Positions 13,650 to 25,157 of a DNA stretch of 64,000 bases are shown here, one piece after another. The notes under the pieces were generated by a model, which saw only the letters and a program-made list of their open reading frames with translations, had not been told where the DNA came from and did not search any database. Source of the DNA: Lithobates sylvaticus. Lineage: Eukaryota; Chordata; Amphibia; Anura; Ranidae. The translations under genes and the position numbers were made by a program. The stretch lies in assembly GCA_028564925.1 (NCBI GenBank), contig CM053030.1, forward strand, positions 3,470,647 to 3,534,646, in the 5' to 3' direction. The stretch's first letter is position 1. Each line of letters starts with the position of its first letter.

Positions 13650-13802
13650 CACAGACCGGATACACGTATGTATTATATATTCTATATACAGACCGGACAC
13701 ACGTATGTATTATATATTCTATATACAGACCAGACACACGTATGTATTATATATTCTATATACAGACCGGACACACGTATGTATTATATATTCTATATAC
13801 TG
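13650..13802. repeat. 37-base tandem repeat, four copies
   Basis: Copies of a unit containing CAGACCGGACACACGTATGT followed by ATTATATATTCTATATA, nearly identical to one another. Confidence 0.88.
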
Positions 13803-13828
13803 TGTGTTGTACTGTATATAATACTCAG

Positions 13829-13915
13829 GAAATGAAAGTGAAAGTCTGACTTGTATAACACGATCGATATACAGAATGTGAGCTCCCCCCCCTCCCCCGA
13901 TATTCTCCTATAAAG
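13829..13915 (+). promoter_or_regulatory. promoter-like patch: interferon-response-type motif plus TATA box
   Basis: GAAATGAAAGTGAAAGT at 13829-13845 matches the repeated GAAANNGAAA pattern bound by IRF proteins. TATAAAG lies at 13909-13915, 64 bases downstream. No supported coding exon follows within 1 kb, so this is only a candidate promoter. Confidence 0.3.
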
Positions 13916-15139
13916 GGGACCTTCGCTGGGTACAAGGAGGCTGGAGCTGATATTTAACCACATTGTGTGCAATAGAGAAATGTCACAACTTCTCCCAGAG
14001 ACACAAACAATAGAAAGTACAACCCGGAATGATACAGATTAGTAGAGAATTACTATAAAAGATAAGGAGGTGGTGGAGGAGTTTAGAACCTTCACTCTGT
14101 ATTCCATATCTAGACATTTCTAAGTCCATCACAAAACTGCACCACTTATCCTCAATGTTATTTTAAGGTATATAAATGTATAAATGGGTGTTTCCAATCT
14201 GTGTTTTTATATATACAATAATTGTTTTACAAATAAACATTTCATACATGATAAAGGATTCACAGAGAACTATGGTTTAGCTGAAGCCCAACTCCTGGCT
14301 TCATTACCCACCATTAATTCAGAGCTGTACCTCTTCTTCACCACAAGATGTCCTCAGTCTTCCAGGCTGCACAATCTCCATCTTCACTAAATCAGGAAAA
14401 CTGAGGAATGACTGGGCACATAACACGGGGCACATAACTGGGCTTCAACAAGTCAGAACATCCACAGCCCCCAGCCTTAAAGGGTTGCTTTGTCTGACTG
14501 AAACCTCAAAAGGAGCTATGTGTCTGAAAGAGAATGTGATGGGGAGAGGGGGTCACTGATCTGGAAAGGGTGGAGTCATAGCTCTGTAGTGTAAATCTCA
14601 GCTTGAGCTACTGAGCTCTGTAAAAAATATGATTTTTGCAAGAGGAGCTAAAATCTAAGATTGCAACCTGCTGGCTGGATATAGAAATTCACAATATTTA
14701 TATTTCCCATGTCTACATAACAAAGAACAGGAAACATTGTTCTTATATTTTATTAGTCCTGATCATAAAAACAAAGAGAGGAAATATATACAAATCCATG
14801 ACCCCGCCCCTTACATATATACAGTATCTGTGCTGGAGGTGTATGTGTGGGGGAGGGGGTAGAGGGGAAGAAAGTTCAGGGTGTACCCTGGTAGAGAATA
14901 CGGCTACCTTTCCCCGGATTGGCTGCTAGTGATCACATGACAATATCACATTACCTATAATTGCTACAATGGCTCAGAATGTTCACCTGACATCATCAGT
15001 CTGACTTGTCACCTCATTGGCTCTCTATGACCATGTGATACGTTGTAGAAGACTTCCAGTGTTCACTGCATGACCTCATCAAACCGCCAGCTTTCACTAC
15101 ATTGGCTTGGAGGGATCACATGACATCATCCATACACAT
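13916..15139. other. intergenic, no gene recognised
   Basis: Mostly single-copy-looking. From 14920 to 15130 there are four loose repeats of an ATTGGCT-type word (one CAATGGCT) followed by a CACATGAC/CACCTGAC/CATGTGA word, perhaps an old tandem repeat. No coding potential beyond short frames. Confidence 0.4.
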
Positions 15140-15197
15140 ATATATATATGTTACATACTAGTTACATACTAGTTATATACAATATATCCATACACAT
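15140..15197. repeat. left flank of the 39-base minisatellite
   Basis: ACATACTAGTTATATACAATATATCCATACACAT is the same family as the array at 17980-18380. The array was split here by the foldback element. Confidence 0.8.
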
Positions 15198-15486
15198 TAG
15201 GGATGGGCCCGGAGTTCGATTCGAACCCATGTTCGAATCGAACATCGGGCGTTCGCCCGCTCGGCGAGCCCAGAACTATTGGGGCCGCTCGCATCAAATT
15301 CGTGTGATGCGAGCGGCCCGCAATGCATTGCGCTAGTCGCAGTGCAATGCTGGCTGATGATTGGCCAAGCATGCACTGTGACCCCGCATGCTTGGCCAAT
15401 CACAGCGCCGGCAGCGAGGAGAGCCATAATTGGCTACAGGCAGGATACCTGTAGCCAATTATAGCTCAAGGGCTTTAGTACACGCC

Positions 15487-15503
15487 CCACGGTATAAGAG
15501 GCC
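15487..15503 (+). promoter_or_regulatory. TATA-box-like promoter patch in the foldback element
   Basis: CACGCCCCACGG followed by TATAAGAGG resembles a GC/CACCC box next to a TATA box. No known product follows. Confidence 0.3.
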
Positions 15504-16310
15504 GCCGCGGCTGCGGCCTCGCATATTATGTGTCAGTGTCAGCGTGTCAGTGTGCTGTTGACTGCTGACAATATGTGCTCTATTTCTGGGGATATGTGTG
15601 TGCGTGCTGTTAGAACAGCATTGCAGTATCACATCTGGGGGGTGTCTATAGGTGGCCTGTGAAGGGGGGCAGGTTTCCTGTGCTTAGAACTGTCCCTGCA
15701 AAAAGTGTCATTTTTTGCAGGAAAAAAAGCTATTTAAAAGCACTCGCGGCTAATGAATTGATGGCTCCGTAACAGAGAGAACTGTCATTCATTGATAAAA
15801 AACAAAAAAAAAAGTGTGGGGGTCCCCCCCAAATTCAATAACCAGGCCCTTCAGGTCTGGAATGGATATTAAGGGGAACCCCAGCCAAAAAAAAAAAAAA
15901 AATGGCGTAGGGTCCCCCTCAAAATCCATACCAGACCCTTATCCAAGCACGCAACCTGGCAGGCCGCAGGAAAAGAGAGGGGGACGAGAGAGCGCCCCCC
16001 CTCCCGCTTGAACCGTACCAGGCCACATGCCCTCAACATTGGGAGGATGCTTTGGGGTCCCCCCAAAGCACCTTGTCCCCATGTTGATGAGGACAAGGGC
16101 CTCATCCCCACAACCGTGCCCGGTCGTTGTGGGGGTCTGCGGGCGGGGGGCTTATCGGAATCTGGAAGCCCCCTTTAACAAGGGGACCCCCAGATCCTGC
16201 CCCCCCCTGTGTGAAATGGTAAGGGGGTACAAAAGAACCCCTACCATTTCACCAAAAAAAGTGTCAAAAATTGTAAAAATTACAGGAGACGGTCTTTGAC
16301 AATTCCTTTA

Positions 16311-16463
16311 TTAAAATCTTCTTTCTTCTTTCTTCATCCTTCGGATTCTTCCTCTTCTCCTTCCTTCATCTTCTTCCATCTTCTTCTTCCATTTTCTTCT
16401 TCCTCCGATCCGCTTCTTCTTGCGCTGGTCTTCTCGTCCTTCTCGTCCGGCATCTTCTTCCAT
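16311..16463 (-). other. short open frame in the left palindrome arm (50 codons)
   Basis: It starts at a strong Kozak ATG (GACGCCATGG) and begins MEEDAGREGREDQRKKKRIG. It is very rich in Arg, Lys and Glu and ends at a TAA overlapping an AATAAA signal (16307-16312 on minus). A TATAAAA box lies about 95 bases upstream. No homologue is recognised, and expression is not shown. Confidence 0.25.
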
Positions 16464-16555
16464 GGCGTCGGCGTCGGTGTCGGTGTCTCTTCTTGGGCCG
16501 CTCCTCGCAATGGGAGGCTCCCGCTGTGTGAGGCTTTGCTGCGTCTGACAGGTCT

Positions 16556-16680
16556 TTTATAATGGAGGGCCCCTGGTGACCCCGCCCCCTCTGATGCATG
16601 GGGACGTCATGGGGAATTCCTATGGCTTTCCCCATGATGTCAGAGGGGGGCGGGGTCACCAGGTGCCCTCCGTTATAAAA
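16556..16680. promoter_or_regulatory. divergent promoter-like centre of the palindrome
   Basis: Two TATAAAA boxes face outward, on minus near 16556-16562 and on plus at 16674-16680. Between them are GC-box words (CCCCGCCCCC and its mirror) and GACGTCAT, a cAMP-response-type site, at 16613-16620. The mirror copy has one change. Confidence 0.4.
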
Positions 16681-16771
16681 GACCTGTCAGACGGAGCGAA
16701 GCCTCACACAGCGGGAGCCTCCCATTGGAAGGAGCGGCCCAAGAAGAGACATCGACACCGACGCCGACGCC

Positions 16772-16882
16772 ATGGAAGAAGATGCCGGACGAGAAGGACG
16801 AGAAGACCAGCGCAAGGAAAAGCGGATCGGAGGAAGAAGAAAATGGAAGAAGATGGAAGAAGATGACGGAAGGAGAAGATGA
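16772..16882 (+). other. short open frame in the right palindrome arm (36 codons)
   Basis: Mirror of the left-arm frame: Kozak ATG at 16772, then MEEDAGREGREDQRKEKRIG, ending at TGA 16880-16882. AATAAA follows at 16920-16925. The arms differ in frame after about 20 residues, so only the first part is shared. Confidence 0.25.
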
Positions 16883-17979
16883 AGAAACCAAAGGATGAAG
16901 AAAGAAGAAAGAAGATTTTAATAAAGGAATTGTCAAAGACCGTCTCCTGTCATTTTTACCATTTTTGTCACTTTTTTGGTGAAATGGTAGGGGTACTTTT
17001 GTACCCCCTTACCATTTCACACAGGGGGGGGGGGCGGGATCTGGGGGTCCCCTTGTTAAAGGGGGCTTCCAGATTCCGATAAGCCCCCCGCCCGCAGACC
17101 CCCACAACCAATGGCCAGGGTTGTGGGGAAGAGGCCCTTGTCCTCATCAACATGGGGACAAGGTGCTTTGGGGTCTCAGACCCCCAAAGCACCCTCCCAA
17201 TGTTGAGGGCATGTGGCCTGGTACGGTTCAGGCGGGAGGGGGGGCCGCTCTCGTCCCCCCCCTCTTTTCCTGTGGCCTGCCAGGTTGCGTGCTCGGATAA
17301 GGGTCTGGTATGGATTTTGAGGGGGACCCTACGGCATTTTTTTTTGGCTGGGGTTCCCCTTAATATCCATCCCAGACCTGAAGGGCCTGGTTATTGAATT
17401 TGGGGGGACCCCCACACTTTTTTTTTTTCATTTTTTTTATTTTTTATCAATGACTTTTTTTTTATGAATGACTTTCAATGAATGACTGTTCTCTGTATTA
17501 CGGGAGCCGACAATTAACATTAGCCGCGAGTGATTTTAAATAGCTTTTTTTTCCTGCAAAAATGATACTTTGTGCAGGGACAGTTCTAAACACGGGAAAC
17601 ATGCGCCCCTTTACATGCATACTATACACACCCCCCAGGTACGAAATTTAAAGGAATATTACACTTTTATTGTTTCAATTTAAGCATTATTAAAATCACT
17701 GCTCCTGAAAAAACGGCCGTTTTTTAAAAAAAAATTTTTGCATTGATACATGTCCCCTGGGGCAGGACCCGGGTCCCCAAACATGTCCCCTGGGGCAGGA
17801 CCCGGGTCCCCAAACACTTTTTATGACATTAACTTGCATATTAGCCTTTAAAATTAGCACTTTTAATTTTGAACGTTCGCATCCATTAAAACTAATAGGG
17901 TTCTAAAGCTCGCATGGACTTTAGGTCCGTTCGCGGGTTCTGGTGTGAGCCGAACGGGGGGGTGTTCGGCTCATCCCTA

Positions 17980-18380
17980 ATACACATATCCGATCTCCTA
18001 GTTATATACAATGTATCCATACACATATCCGATCTCCTAGTTATATACAATGTATCCATACACATATCCGATCTCCTAGTTGTATACAATGTATCCATAC
18101 ACATATCTGATCTCCTAGTTGTATACAATGTATCCATACACATATCTGATCTCCTAGTTATATACAATGTATCCATACACATATCTGATCCCCTAGTTAT
18201 ATACAATGTATCCATACACATATCCGATCTCCTAGTTATATACAATGTATCCATACACATATCCGATCTCCTAGTTGTATACAATGTATCCATACACATA
18301 TCTGATCTCCTAGTTATATACAATGTATCCATACACATATCTGATCTCCTAGTTATATACAATGTATCCATACACATACG
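17980..18380. repeat. 39-base minisatellite
   Basis: About ten copies of a 39-base unit with CCTAGTTATATACAATG and TATCCATACACATAT. It is continuous with 15140-15197 apart from the inserted foldback element. Confidence 0.92.
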
Positions 18381-18693
18381 GCTCATATGATCTGCTGGTC
18401 GGAGTTGATGGAGCCATCAGAAAACAGAAGACTCGGCGTTCCGTCTGGCAGGATGGAACCTCTTCCTGTAAACAGGCCATGGTTTCCTCACCCTCCCATC
18501 ATGGGGATTGTTTCCACTTCATCTGCTCCGGGATAGAGAGGTCACCGGAGGGAGGAGAGGACTTCTCATGGGAAGGTCCCGTGTCTCGGGTTGGCAAAAA
18601 GCAGACAAATAATTCTCTATTGTGAAGGAAGTTTTTCTGTTCTGTATACGTCTCCTGCCTTTTTCTGGATTTACAGAGGAGTTTGAATATCTA

Positions 18694-18747
<54 letters not shown>

Positions 18748-18750
18748 AAA
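18381..18750. other. intergenic, ending in a TA microsatellite
   Basis: Single-copy-looking sequence without a recognised gene, then an alternating TA tract at about 18697-18748. Confidence 0.5.
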
Positions 18751-21040
18751 ATGAACAACTGCGCTGCAAACAATCGTGCACTTGTAACACAAAATACAGT
18801 GAACCAACATATATTGAAATTGACACAATATGTATACACCTCCTTAAAACTTATTTGATATCAGGTTCAAAGGAAGTCCATATTAACATGAAAAAATTGT
18901 GTAAAATGAAAAGTGAAAAGAACAATCATTGGTGACTACCTATCCTTAATAAAGTCAATGTGATTTTGTGAAAAACACACTAAACATAAAGAAAGTTCCA
19001 GAGATTCCGCAGTGCTCTAATTCAATGATCAGCAACTCAAGGGGTGATCCTGATGAGAGAAAGAAGATACCTCCACCATCCAAACACACTGACCCTTACC
19101 GGATCGTGCGACCCCCTGTCACAGAGGTCACACTGGCTTGTGGCTCAATCCCGGCCAAGGGTTTCCAAAAGGCTTTAGCAGGTAACTCAGGATGGAGGGT
19201 GCGAGCTCAGAAATAGTCAAGCGGGGAACATAGAAAGAAAAAAGCAATCCATAGTGTGGATAAAAAAATGGATAAAAGCATGTGTGTTAGCCGGCCGGCT
19301 CGATTTCGCTGCCCGTTCGCTTCCGGGATCTGCGTGGTATGTGTGGTGACGTCAGCACGCCGCTCCTCCCTACGCCGTTTCGTCACAGATGACGTCTTCC
19401 AGGGGCACGGGCGGCGTGCTGACTCACCACCTATAAATAATCCTACACACATAGGAACCGCCCAGATCTGAGTCACTGAGGGCCGAGTATGTATCCACCA
19501 TAATGGTGAAGGGCAAATTGCCCTAACTTGGAAAATGCTAGCTCCGGGGCCGCAATACATAAAAGGGAAAGAGACGGTATATTATCAAGATGTATATGAG
19601 ATATACCGCAACACCAAAACAAAGGAAAAAGTGACATGGACAGCACCCTAAGCCTGTCACACCGGCGCGACATAGCCGATTCACCCCAAATCAGCCAGGC
19701 AGCACCGGGGGCAAGCCGGGTTCTACATAACCTCCACTTGACTCAAAATTCAGTTGGAGTCAAAGTGGTGACAACCCACTTGGTTGCCAGACGTACCTCA
19801 TAGGTGATATAATATACAAAATTCATAATAAATATTTTCTATAAAAATCCCTTTTGATTAGTAAAAAAATTTATAAAATACCTTTTTATTTATTATGTTA
19901 TTGTAAAAGGAATCAGAAAAAACCGAATGATCAGAGAAAGAGGAAAAAATTAATAATATATATAATTATATCGCCATTATTAGAGGATAAAGGAGGTTGT
20001 AGTGGTCTACTTGGGGTGGCTGTTAATCTAGCCAATTACAGGTTATTCAACAAGCCACAACCAAGTACCAGGGACTCAGATTTAGTTCACATTAGAGCAA
20101 AACAAATAGGTACCAGGGACTCAGATTTGGTTCACATTAAAGCAGACCAGATAGGTGCCAGGGACTCAGATTTGGTATACACAAAAGGAAAAAATGCAGA
20201 ATATTTTAACCAAGGGAATAATGCCACATGGATATGAATAATAGGGACACTCTACAACAAGTCTCATCAAAGAGCTACTCCATTAGAGCAAAACGAATAG
20301 GTACCAGGGACTCAGATTTGGTTCACATTAAAGCAGACCAGATAAGTGCCAGGGACTCGAATTTGGTATACACAAGAGGAAAAAAATGCAAAATATTTTA
20401 ACTAAGGGAATAATGTCACATGAATATGGATAATATGGACACTCTACATCCAGTCTCATTAATGAGTTACTCCTCAGCACCCAGCACAAACATGATTGGG
20501 CCTATGTGGTTCATGATAAATTCAATCATAAATTCAATCATGACCTGGATGGTTCATTATACCATATTCAATTGCAAATCTGGTATATAGTCTAAGCCAC
20601 ACTGTGAAACAAAGGACTGTAATGGGGTATAATTTCAAAACACCCAAGAATCAGTCCCCCTTCCAAAATGTAGATTATAAGAAAGCAGATTATATTTGTC
20701 TTTGGGAAATGTACACAAAAACACTCGGGTTACAACTCCAATACTGACAAGAGTCTATCAAACATTAGTCTAAAATTAAGGTCTACCGTCTCATTAACTA
20801 TTGTCAATGAAACAATTGACATCCGTATCTATATTAAGACCATAAGGGGCATAACAACGGACCCTATGGATCCAGGACATCTCTAGCTTCGACAATTCCC
20901 TTACCAGAGAGCTCCCCCTCCAGTGGGCGCTGTATTTGTCTATGCCTAAGAATAGAGTATTAGCTGGATTTCGGTCATGGTAAATAGCATAATGCTTGGA
21001 GACAGAATGAAATCGATAGCCGTTCTTAATATTACATATA
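18751..21040 (-). mobile_element. Penelope-like retroelement remains, minus orientation
   Basis: The right end (20794-21036 on minus) encodes a stretch like the C-terminal GIY-YIG endonuclease region of Penelope elements, including SVSKHYAIYHDRNP, HWRGSSLVRELSKLEMSWI and APYGLNIDTDVN. The left part, 18751-20790, is probably its untranslated and terminal region. It includes an inverted repeat around 19349-19420 (CAGCACGCCGC and its mirror) and a tandem segment repeating TACCAGGGACTCAGATTTG at 20086-20360. The copy is broken and is cut at the right by a Tc1-like element, so it is older than that insertion. The extent to the left is uncertain. Confidence 0.55.
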
Positions 21041-21051
21041 CAGTATATATA

Positions 21052-21752
21052 CAGTATCACACAAAAGTGAGTACACCCCTCAGTCACATTTGTGTAAATC
21101 TTTTCATGTGACAACACTGAAGAAATGACACTTGTCTACAATGTAAAGTAGTGAGTGTACAGCTTGTATAACAGTGTAAATTTGCCGCCCCCTCAAAATA
21201 ACTCAACACACAGCCATTAATGTCTAAACCGCTGGCAACAAAAGTCAGGACACCCCTAAGTGAAAATCTCCAAATTGGGCCCAATTAGCCATTTTCCCTC
21301 CCCCGGTGCCATGTGACTCGTTAGTGTTACAAGGTCTCAGGTGTGAATGGGGAGCAGGTGTGTTAAATTTGGTGTTATCGCTCTCACTCTCTCATACTGG
21401 TCACTGGAAGTTCAACATGGCACCTCATGGCAAAGAACTCTCTGAGGATCTGAAGATAAGAATTGTTGCTCTACATAAAGATGGCCGAGGCTATAAGAAG
21501 ATTGGCAAGACCTTTGAAACTGAGCTGCAGCGTGGTGGCCAAGACCATCCAGCGGTATAACAGGACAGGTTCCCCTCAGAACAGGCCTCGCCATGGTCCA
21601 CCAAAGAAGTTGAGGTCACGTGCTCAGCGTCATATCCAGAGGTTGTCTTTGGGAAATAGACGTATGAGTGCTGCCAGCATTGCTGCAGAGGTTGTAGGGG
21701 TGGGGAGGGGGGTCAGCCTGTCAGTGCTCAGACTATACGCCGCAGGCTGCAT
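21052..21752 (+). mobile_element. Tc1-like transposon B, left half only
   Basis: It starts CAGTATCACACAAAAGTGAG and carries the same 5' sequence as the full copy at 29972, including the transposase start MAPHGKELSEDLKIRIVALH at 21417, with at least one frame change near 21515. The match stops at about 21752, where the 45-base minisatellite begins. The right half and right terminal repeat are missing. Confidence 0.85.
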
Positions 21753-21764
21753 AAATGTGCACAA

Positions 21765-23350
21765 TGAAAGCACAAGAGCAATGGGGTCGCTGGAGACACT
21801 GGGGGTCAATGGGATCAATGGAGTCGAGAGATCACTGTAAAGACAGGAGTGATGAGGTCACTGGAAACACTGTGGATCAATGGAGGCACAAGAGCGCTGG
21901 GGTCGCTGGAGACACTGGGGGTCAATGGGGGGCACAGGAGCTATTGGGTCGCTGGAGAGACATGAGTAATGAGGTCACTGGAGATACTGGGGATCAATGG
22001 AGGCACAGGAGCACTGGGGTCGCTGGAGACACTGTGGGTCAATGGGAGCGCTGGGGTCACTGGAGACACTGGGGATCAATGAAGGCACAAAAGCGCTGGG
22101 GTCGCTGGAGACACTGCGGGTCAATGGGGGCACAGGAGCGCTGGGGTTGCTGGAGACACTGGGGGTAAATGGAGGCACAGGAGCACTGGGGTCACTGGAA
22201 ACAATGGGGGTCAGTGGAGGCACAGGATCTCTGAGGTCACTGGAGACACTGGGGATCAATGGAGGCACAGGAGCACTGGGGTCGCTGGAGACACTGTGGG
22301 TCAATGGGGGCACAGGAGCGCTGGGGTCGCTGGAGACACTGGGGGTCAATGGGGGGCACAGGAGTGCTAGGGTCACTGGAGACACTGTGGGTCAATAGGG
22401 GCACAGGAGCGCTGGGGTCACTGGAAAGACAGGAGTAATGAGGTCACTGGAGACACTGGGGATCAATGGAGACACAGGAGCGCTGGGGTCTCTGGAGACA
22501 CTGTGGGTCGATGGGGGCACAGGAGCACTGGGGTCACTGGAGACACTGGGGATCAATGAAGGCACAGGAGTGCTGGGGTCACTGGAGACAAGAGGTCACT
22601 GGAAAGACAGGAGTGCTGAGGTCACTGGAGACACTGGGGATCAATGGAGGCACAGGAGCACTGGGGTCGCGGAGACACTGTGGGTCAATGGGGGGACAGG
22701 AGTGCTGTGGTCGCTGGAGACACTGGGGGCCAATGGAGGCACAGGAGCGCTGGGGTCACGGAGACACTGTGGGTCAATGGGGGGACAGGAGTGCTGTGGT
22801 CGCTGGAGACACTGGGGGCCAATGGAGGCACAGGAGTGCTGGGGTCACTGGAGACACTGGGGATCAATGAAGGCACAGGAGTGCTGGAGTCGCTGGAGAC
22901 ACTTGGGGCCAATGGAGGCACAGGAGTGCTGGGGTCACTGGAGACACTGGGGATCAATGAAGGCACAGGAGTGCTGGAGTCGCTGGAGACACTTGGGGCC
23001 AATAGAGGCATAGGAGTGCTGGGGTCACTGGAGACACTGGGGATCAATGAAGGCACAGGAGTACTGGGGTCACTGGAGACACTGGGGATCAATGAAGGCA
23101 CAGGAGTACTGGGGTCACTGGAGACACTGGGGATCAATGAAGGCACAGGAGTACTGGGGTCACTGGAGACACTGGGGATCAATGAAGGCACAGGAGTGCT
23201 GGGGTCACTGGAGACACTGGGGATCAATGAAGGCACAGGAGTACTGGGGTCACTGGAGACACTGGGGATCAATGAAGGCACAGGAGTACTGGGGTCACTG
23301 GAGACACTGGGGATCAATGAAGGCACAGGAGTGCTGGGGTCACTGGAAGG
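21765..23350. repeat. 45-base minisatellite
   Basis: About 35 units of a 45-base repeat with GGTCACTGGAGACACTGGGG and TCAATGAAGGCACAGGAG. The last eight or so units are almost identical while early units vary, which suggests recent growth at the right end. Open frames such as GSLETLGINEGTGVL are artefacts of the 15-codon unit. Confidence 0.93.
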
Positions 23351-23820
23351 CAGAGGAGCAGGGTGTCTAGCTTTAGCCTAGCGAAGCTTTGCTCAAATAG
23401 AGAGCCATGCATCGCTCTGTCATTTTAAAATGGTGACAATCATAAGAGCTGTCTTCTGATTGGCTGTGGCACAGGCACTCTGAAAGAAACCTGGGAGTGT
23501 CAGCCACCGCACACTGTAGAGACAGTGCTGGATTGAGGAACAGGTGAGTGCTACATCACTCAACACTCTCTTCTGTCTGTGACCTGGTGATCCGGGATCC
23601 CTGACTTGTGTGATGCAGGAATGATCTTCCCAGACACACCCCCTGCAGGCTCCTCCTTGTCTCACACAAAAGAAAACCTAAAAACCGCCTTCCAGGCCAG
23701 AGAGAGTTCTGAACATCCCTCCCAAGCATTTGTGTTCTCCCCAGCCACCTTCTGGATGCCCCATCCCAGGGATTGGCTGTGGTCAGATAAATATTCATAA
23801 CTCAGTGACTTACCCTCCTA
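23351..23820 (+). promoter_or_regulatory. candidate promoter and non-coding first exon zone of RARRES2
   Basis: GGAACAG|GTGAGT at 23537-23549 is an excellent splice donor; CCAAT-type ATTGG words lie near 23458 and 23771; and an ATAAATATT word lies near 23787. A first untranslated exon ending at 23543 could splice to an acceptor TTCATTATCAG near 24875, just before the start codon at 24912. The sequence fits this but does not prove it. Confidence 0.3.
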
Positions 23821-24596
23821 TAGACATGTGCAATTCGTTTCGTTTTTTTTTGGTTTTTGTTTTTTTTTTATTATTTTCGTTCGTTCGTTTTCGTACGAAT
23901 GAACGAAACGTTCGAATCGTACGAATCCGAATAACGAATCGTTCGAATCGTACGAATCCGATTAACGAATAATTTGAATCGAACTAATTAGAAACAACGA
24001 ATGTACTAATGAAGAAAATCAAAGAAAAACGAAAACGAACGAAAAAATTCGTACCTTCGTAACTCTTTTTTTTTGTTGAATTGGTAATTTTCCGTGTCCC
24101 TTACAATGGCGCTGCTAAACGTGCTTCGAATGGATTGAACAAAAAAATTCGTACATTCGTAACTTTTTTTTTTCGATTCGTAACTTTTTTTATTTTTATT
24201 TTTTCGATTCGTAATTTTCCATGTCTCTATTGAACAAAAAAATTCGTACATTCGTAACTTTTTTTTTTCGATTCGTAACTTTTTTTTTTTCGATTCGTAA
24301 CTTTTTTTTTTTCGATTCGTAAATTATTAAATTATGTAATAATAGCATACACATTACATCAAATTATGAATTATGCTCCGAATGTTACGAATGTTACGAA
24401 TGTACGAATAAATACGAATGCGTCCGAAAATTAAACTAACGAAAAAACTAATCAACGAAAAAATAACTCTTACGAATGTACGAATCGTTACGAATCAACG
24501 GAAACTAAAAAAACGAAACAAAAAAAAACAATTTTTTTTCGGAAACGAAAAAAATGAAACGAAAATAAACGAATATTTTTGTTGTGCACATGTCTA
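23821..24596. mobile_element. hAT-like low-complexity element, copy 1
   Basis: Ends TAGACATGTGCA and TGCACATGTCTA, flanked by a perfect 8-base duplication CCCTCCTA (23813-23820 and 24597-24604). The interior is dominated by A/T runs broken by CGAA words such as TTCGTAAC, CGATTCGTAAC and GAACGAAAC. No transposase. Confidence 0.85.
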
Positions 24597-24911
24597 CCCT
24601 CCTACTCTATTTATGGAGGCTTCTTCCAGAGGCAGGCAGGAGCAATCAACCACCAGGCTTAGGGAAACCTGACCAGACCTAGATAATAGACTGCTGCTCA
24701 GCTCAGCATTGCAGAACCAAAAAGGCTCAATCAGGGTGCTACTTCAGCACCGTTTCAGTATTTGCTGGATAGTATAACACGCTCTTAGATCAGAGTCCTT
24801 TGTTTCCAGCTGTTGTCCTCCTATTCCTGTGCAGCTCCATCTGTGACCAATGTGACATTTTGACTTTCATTATCAGGTGACTATTTGAGCGCCACTCCAC
24901 AAAGGACCGCC

Positions 24912-25097
24912 ATGAAACTGGTCGCAGGATGGGGACTGATCAGCGCTCTGCTGGTTCTGAGAGTCCAGGCTGATGTCCGGGCAGAGGAACTGACTGAGAT
25001 GCAGAACAAGACTATCCGGCTGGTGATGGAGCGCCTACATGAGAGGGATCTACCGAATGGATACAGGATGGCGTCCATAGAGAAGGCGGCTGAGGAG
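24912..25097 (+). CDS. RARRES2: chemerin (retinoic acid receptor responder 2), coding exon 1
   Basis: The start codon at 24912 lies in a good Kozak context (GACCGCCATGA). The exon runs 62 codons to a GAG|GTGAGT donor, phase 0. The N-terminus MKLVAGWGLISALLVLRVQA is a typical signal peptide, so the product should be secreted. The mature part begins with the helix ELTEMQNKTIRLVMERLHER, matching the helix of the cystatin-like fold, with an NKT glycosylation sequon at residue 32. Together with exons at 28263, 32064 and 40333 the protein is 162 residues, against 163 in human chemerin. Chemerin is made as an inactive precursor; serine proteases trim its C-terminus to give a ligand for CMKLR1 that draws dendritic cells and macrophages and acts in fat tissue. 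Identity rests on the six-cysteine pattern, exon phases and neighbouring LRRC61. Confidence 0.93.
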
Positions 25098-25157
25098 GTG
25101 AGTGCCGGGGGGGGGGGGCTCAGAGCATTAATATTCAGATCATTCTGGGCTGTGGGC

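Larger units (their letters stand above)
15661..17600. repeat. large palindrome, arms about 950 bp
   Basis: The left arm (15661 to about 16620) and the right arm (about 16626 to 17600) are reverse complements with small differences and gaps. For example, GGTCCCCCCCAAATTC at 15830 mirrors GAATTTGGGGGGACCC at 17396. The centre is near 16623. Transcription across it would give a long hairpin RNA. Confidence 0.9.
15198..17979. mobile_element. hAT-type foldback element, 2782 bp, with 8-base target duplication
   Basis: Ends TAGGGATGGGCC and GGCTCATCCCTA are inverted repeats. The target duplication ATACACAT is present at 15190-15197 and 17980-17987, and removing the element restores a normal 39-base minisatellite unit. 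Eight-base duplications and TAGGG-type ends are typical of hAT elements. There is no transposase, so it is non-autonomous. Inside lies a palindrome of nearly 2 kb (15661-17600). The left portion, 15198-15540, holds three strong small hairpins, the clearest with GGCCGCTCGCATCA pairing with its complement about 20 bases on. Confidence 0.85.
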
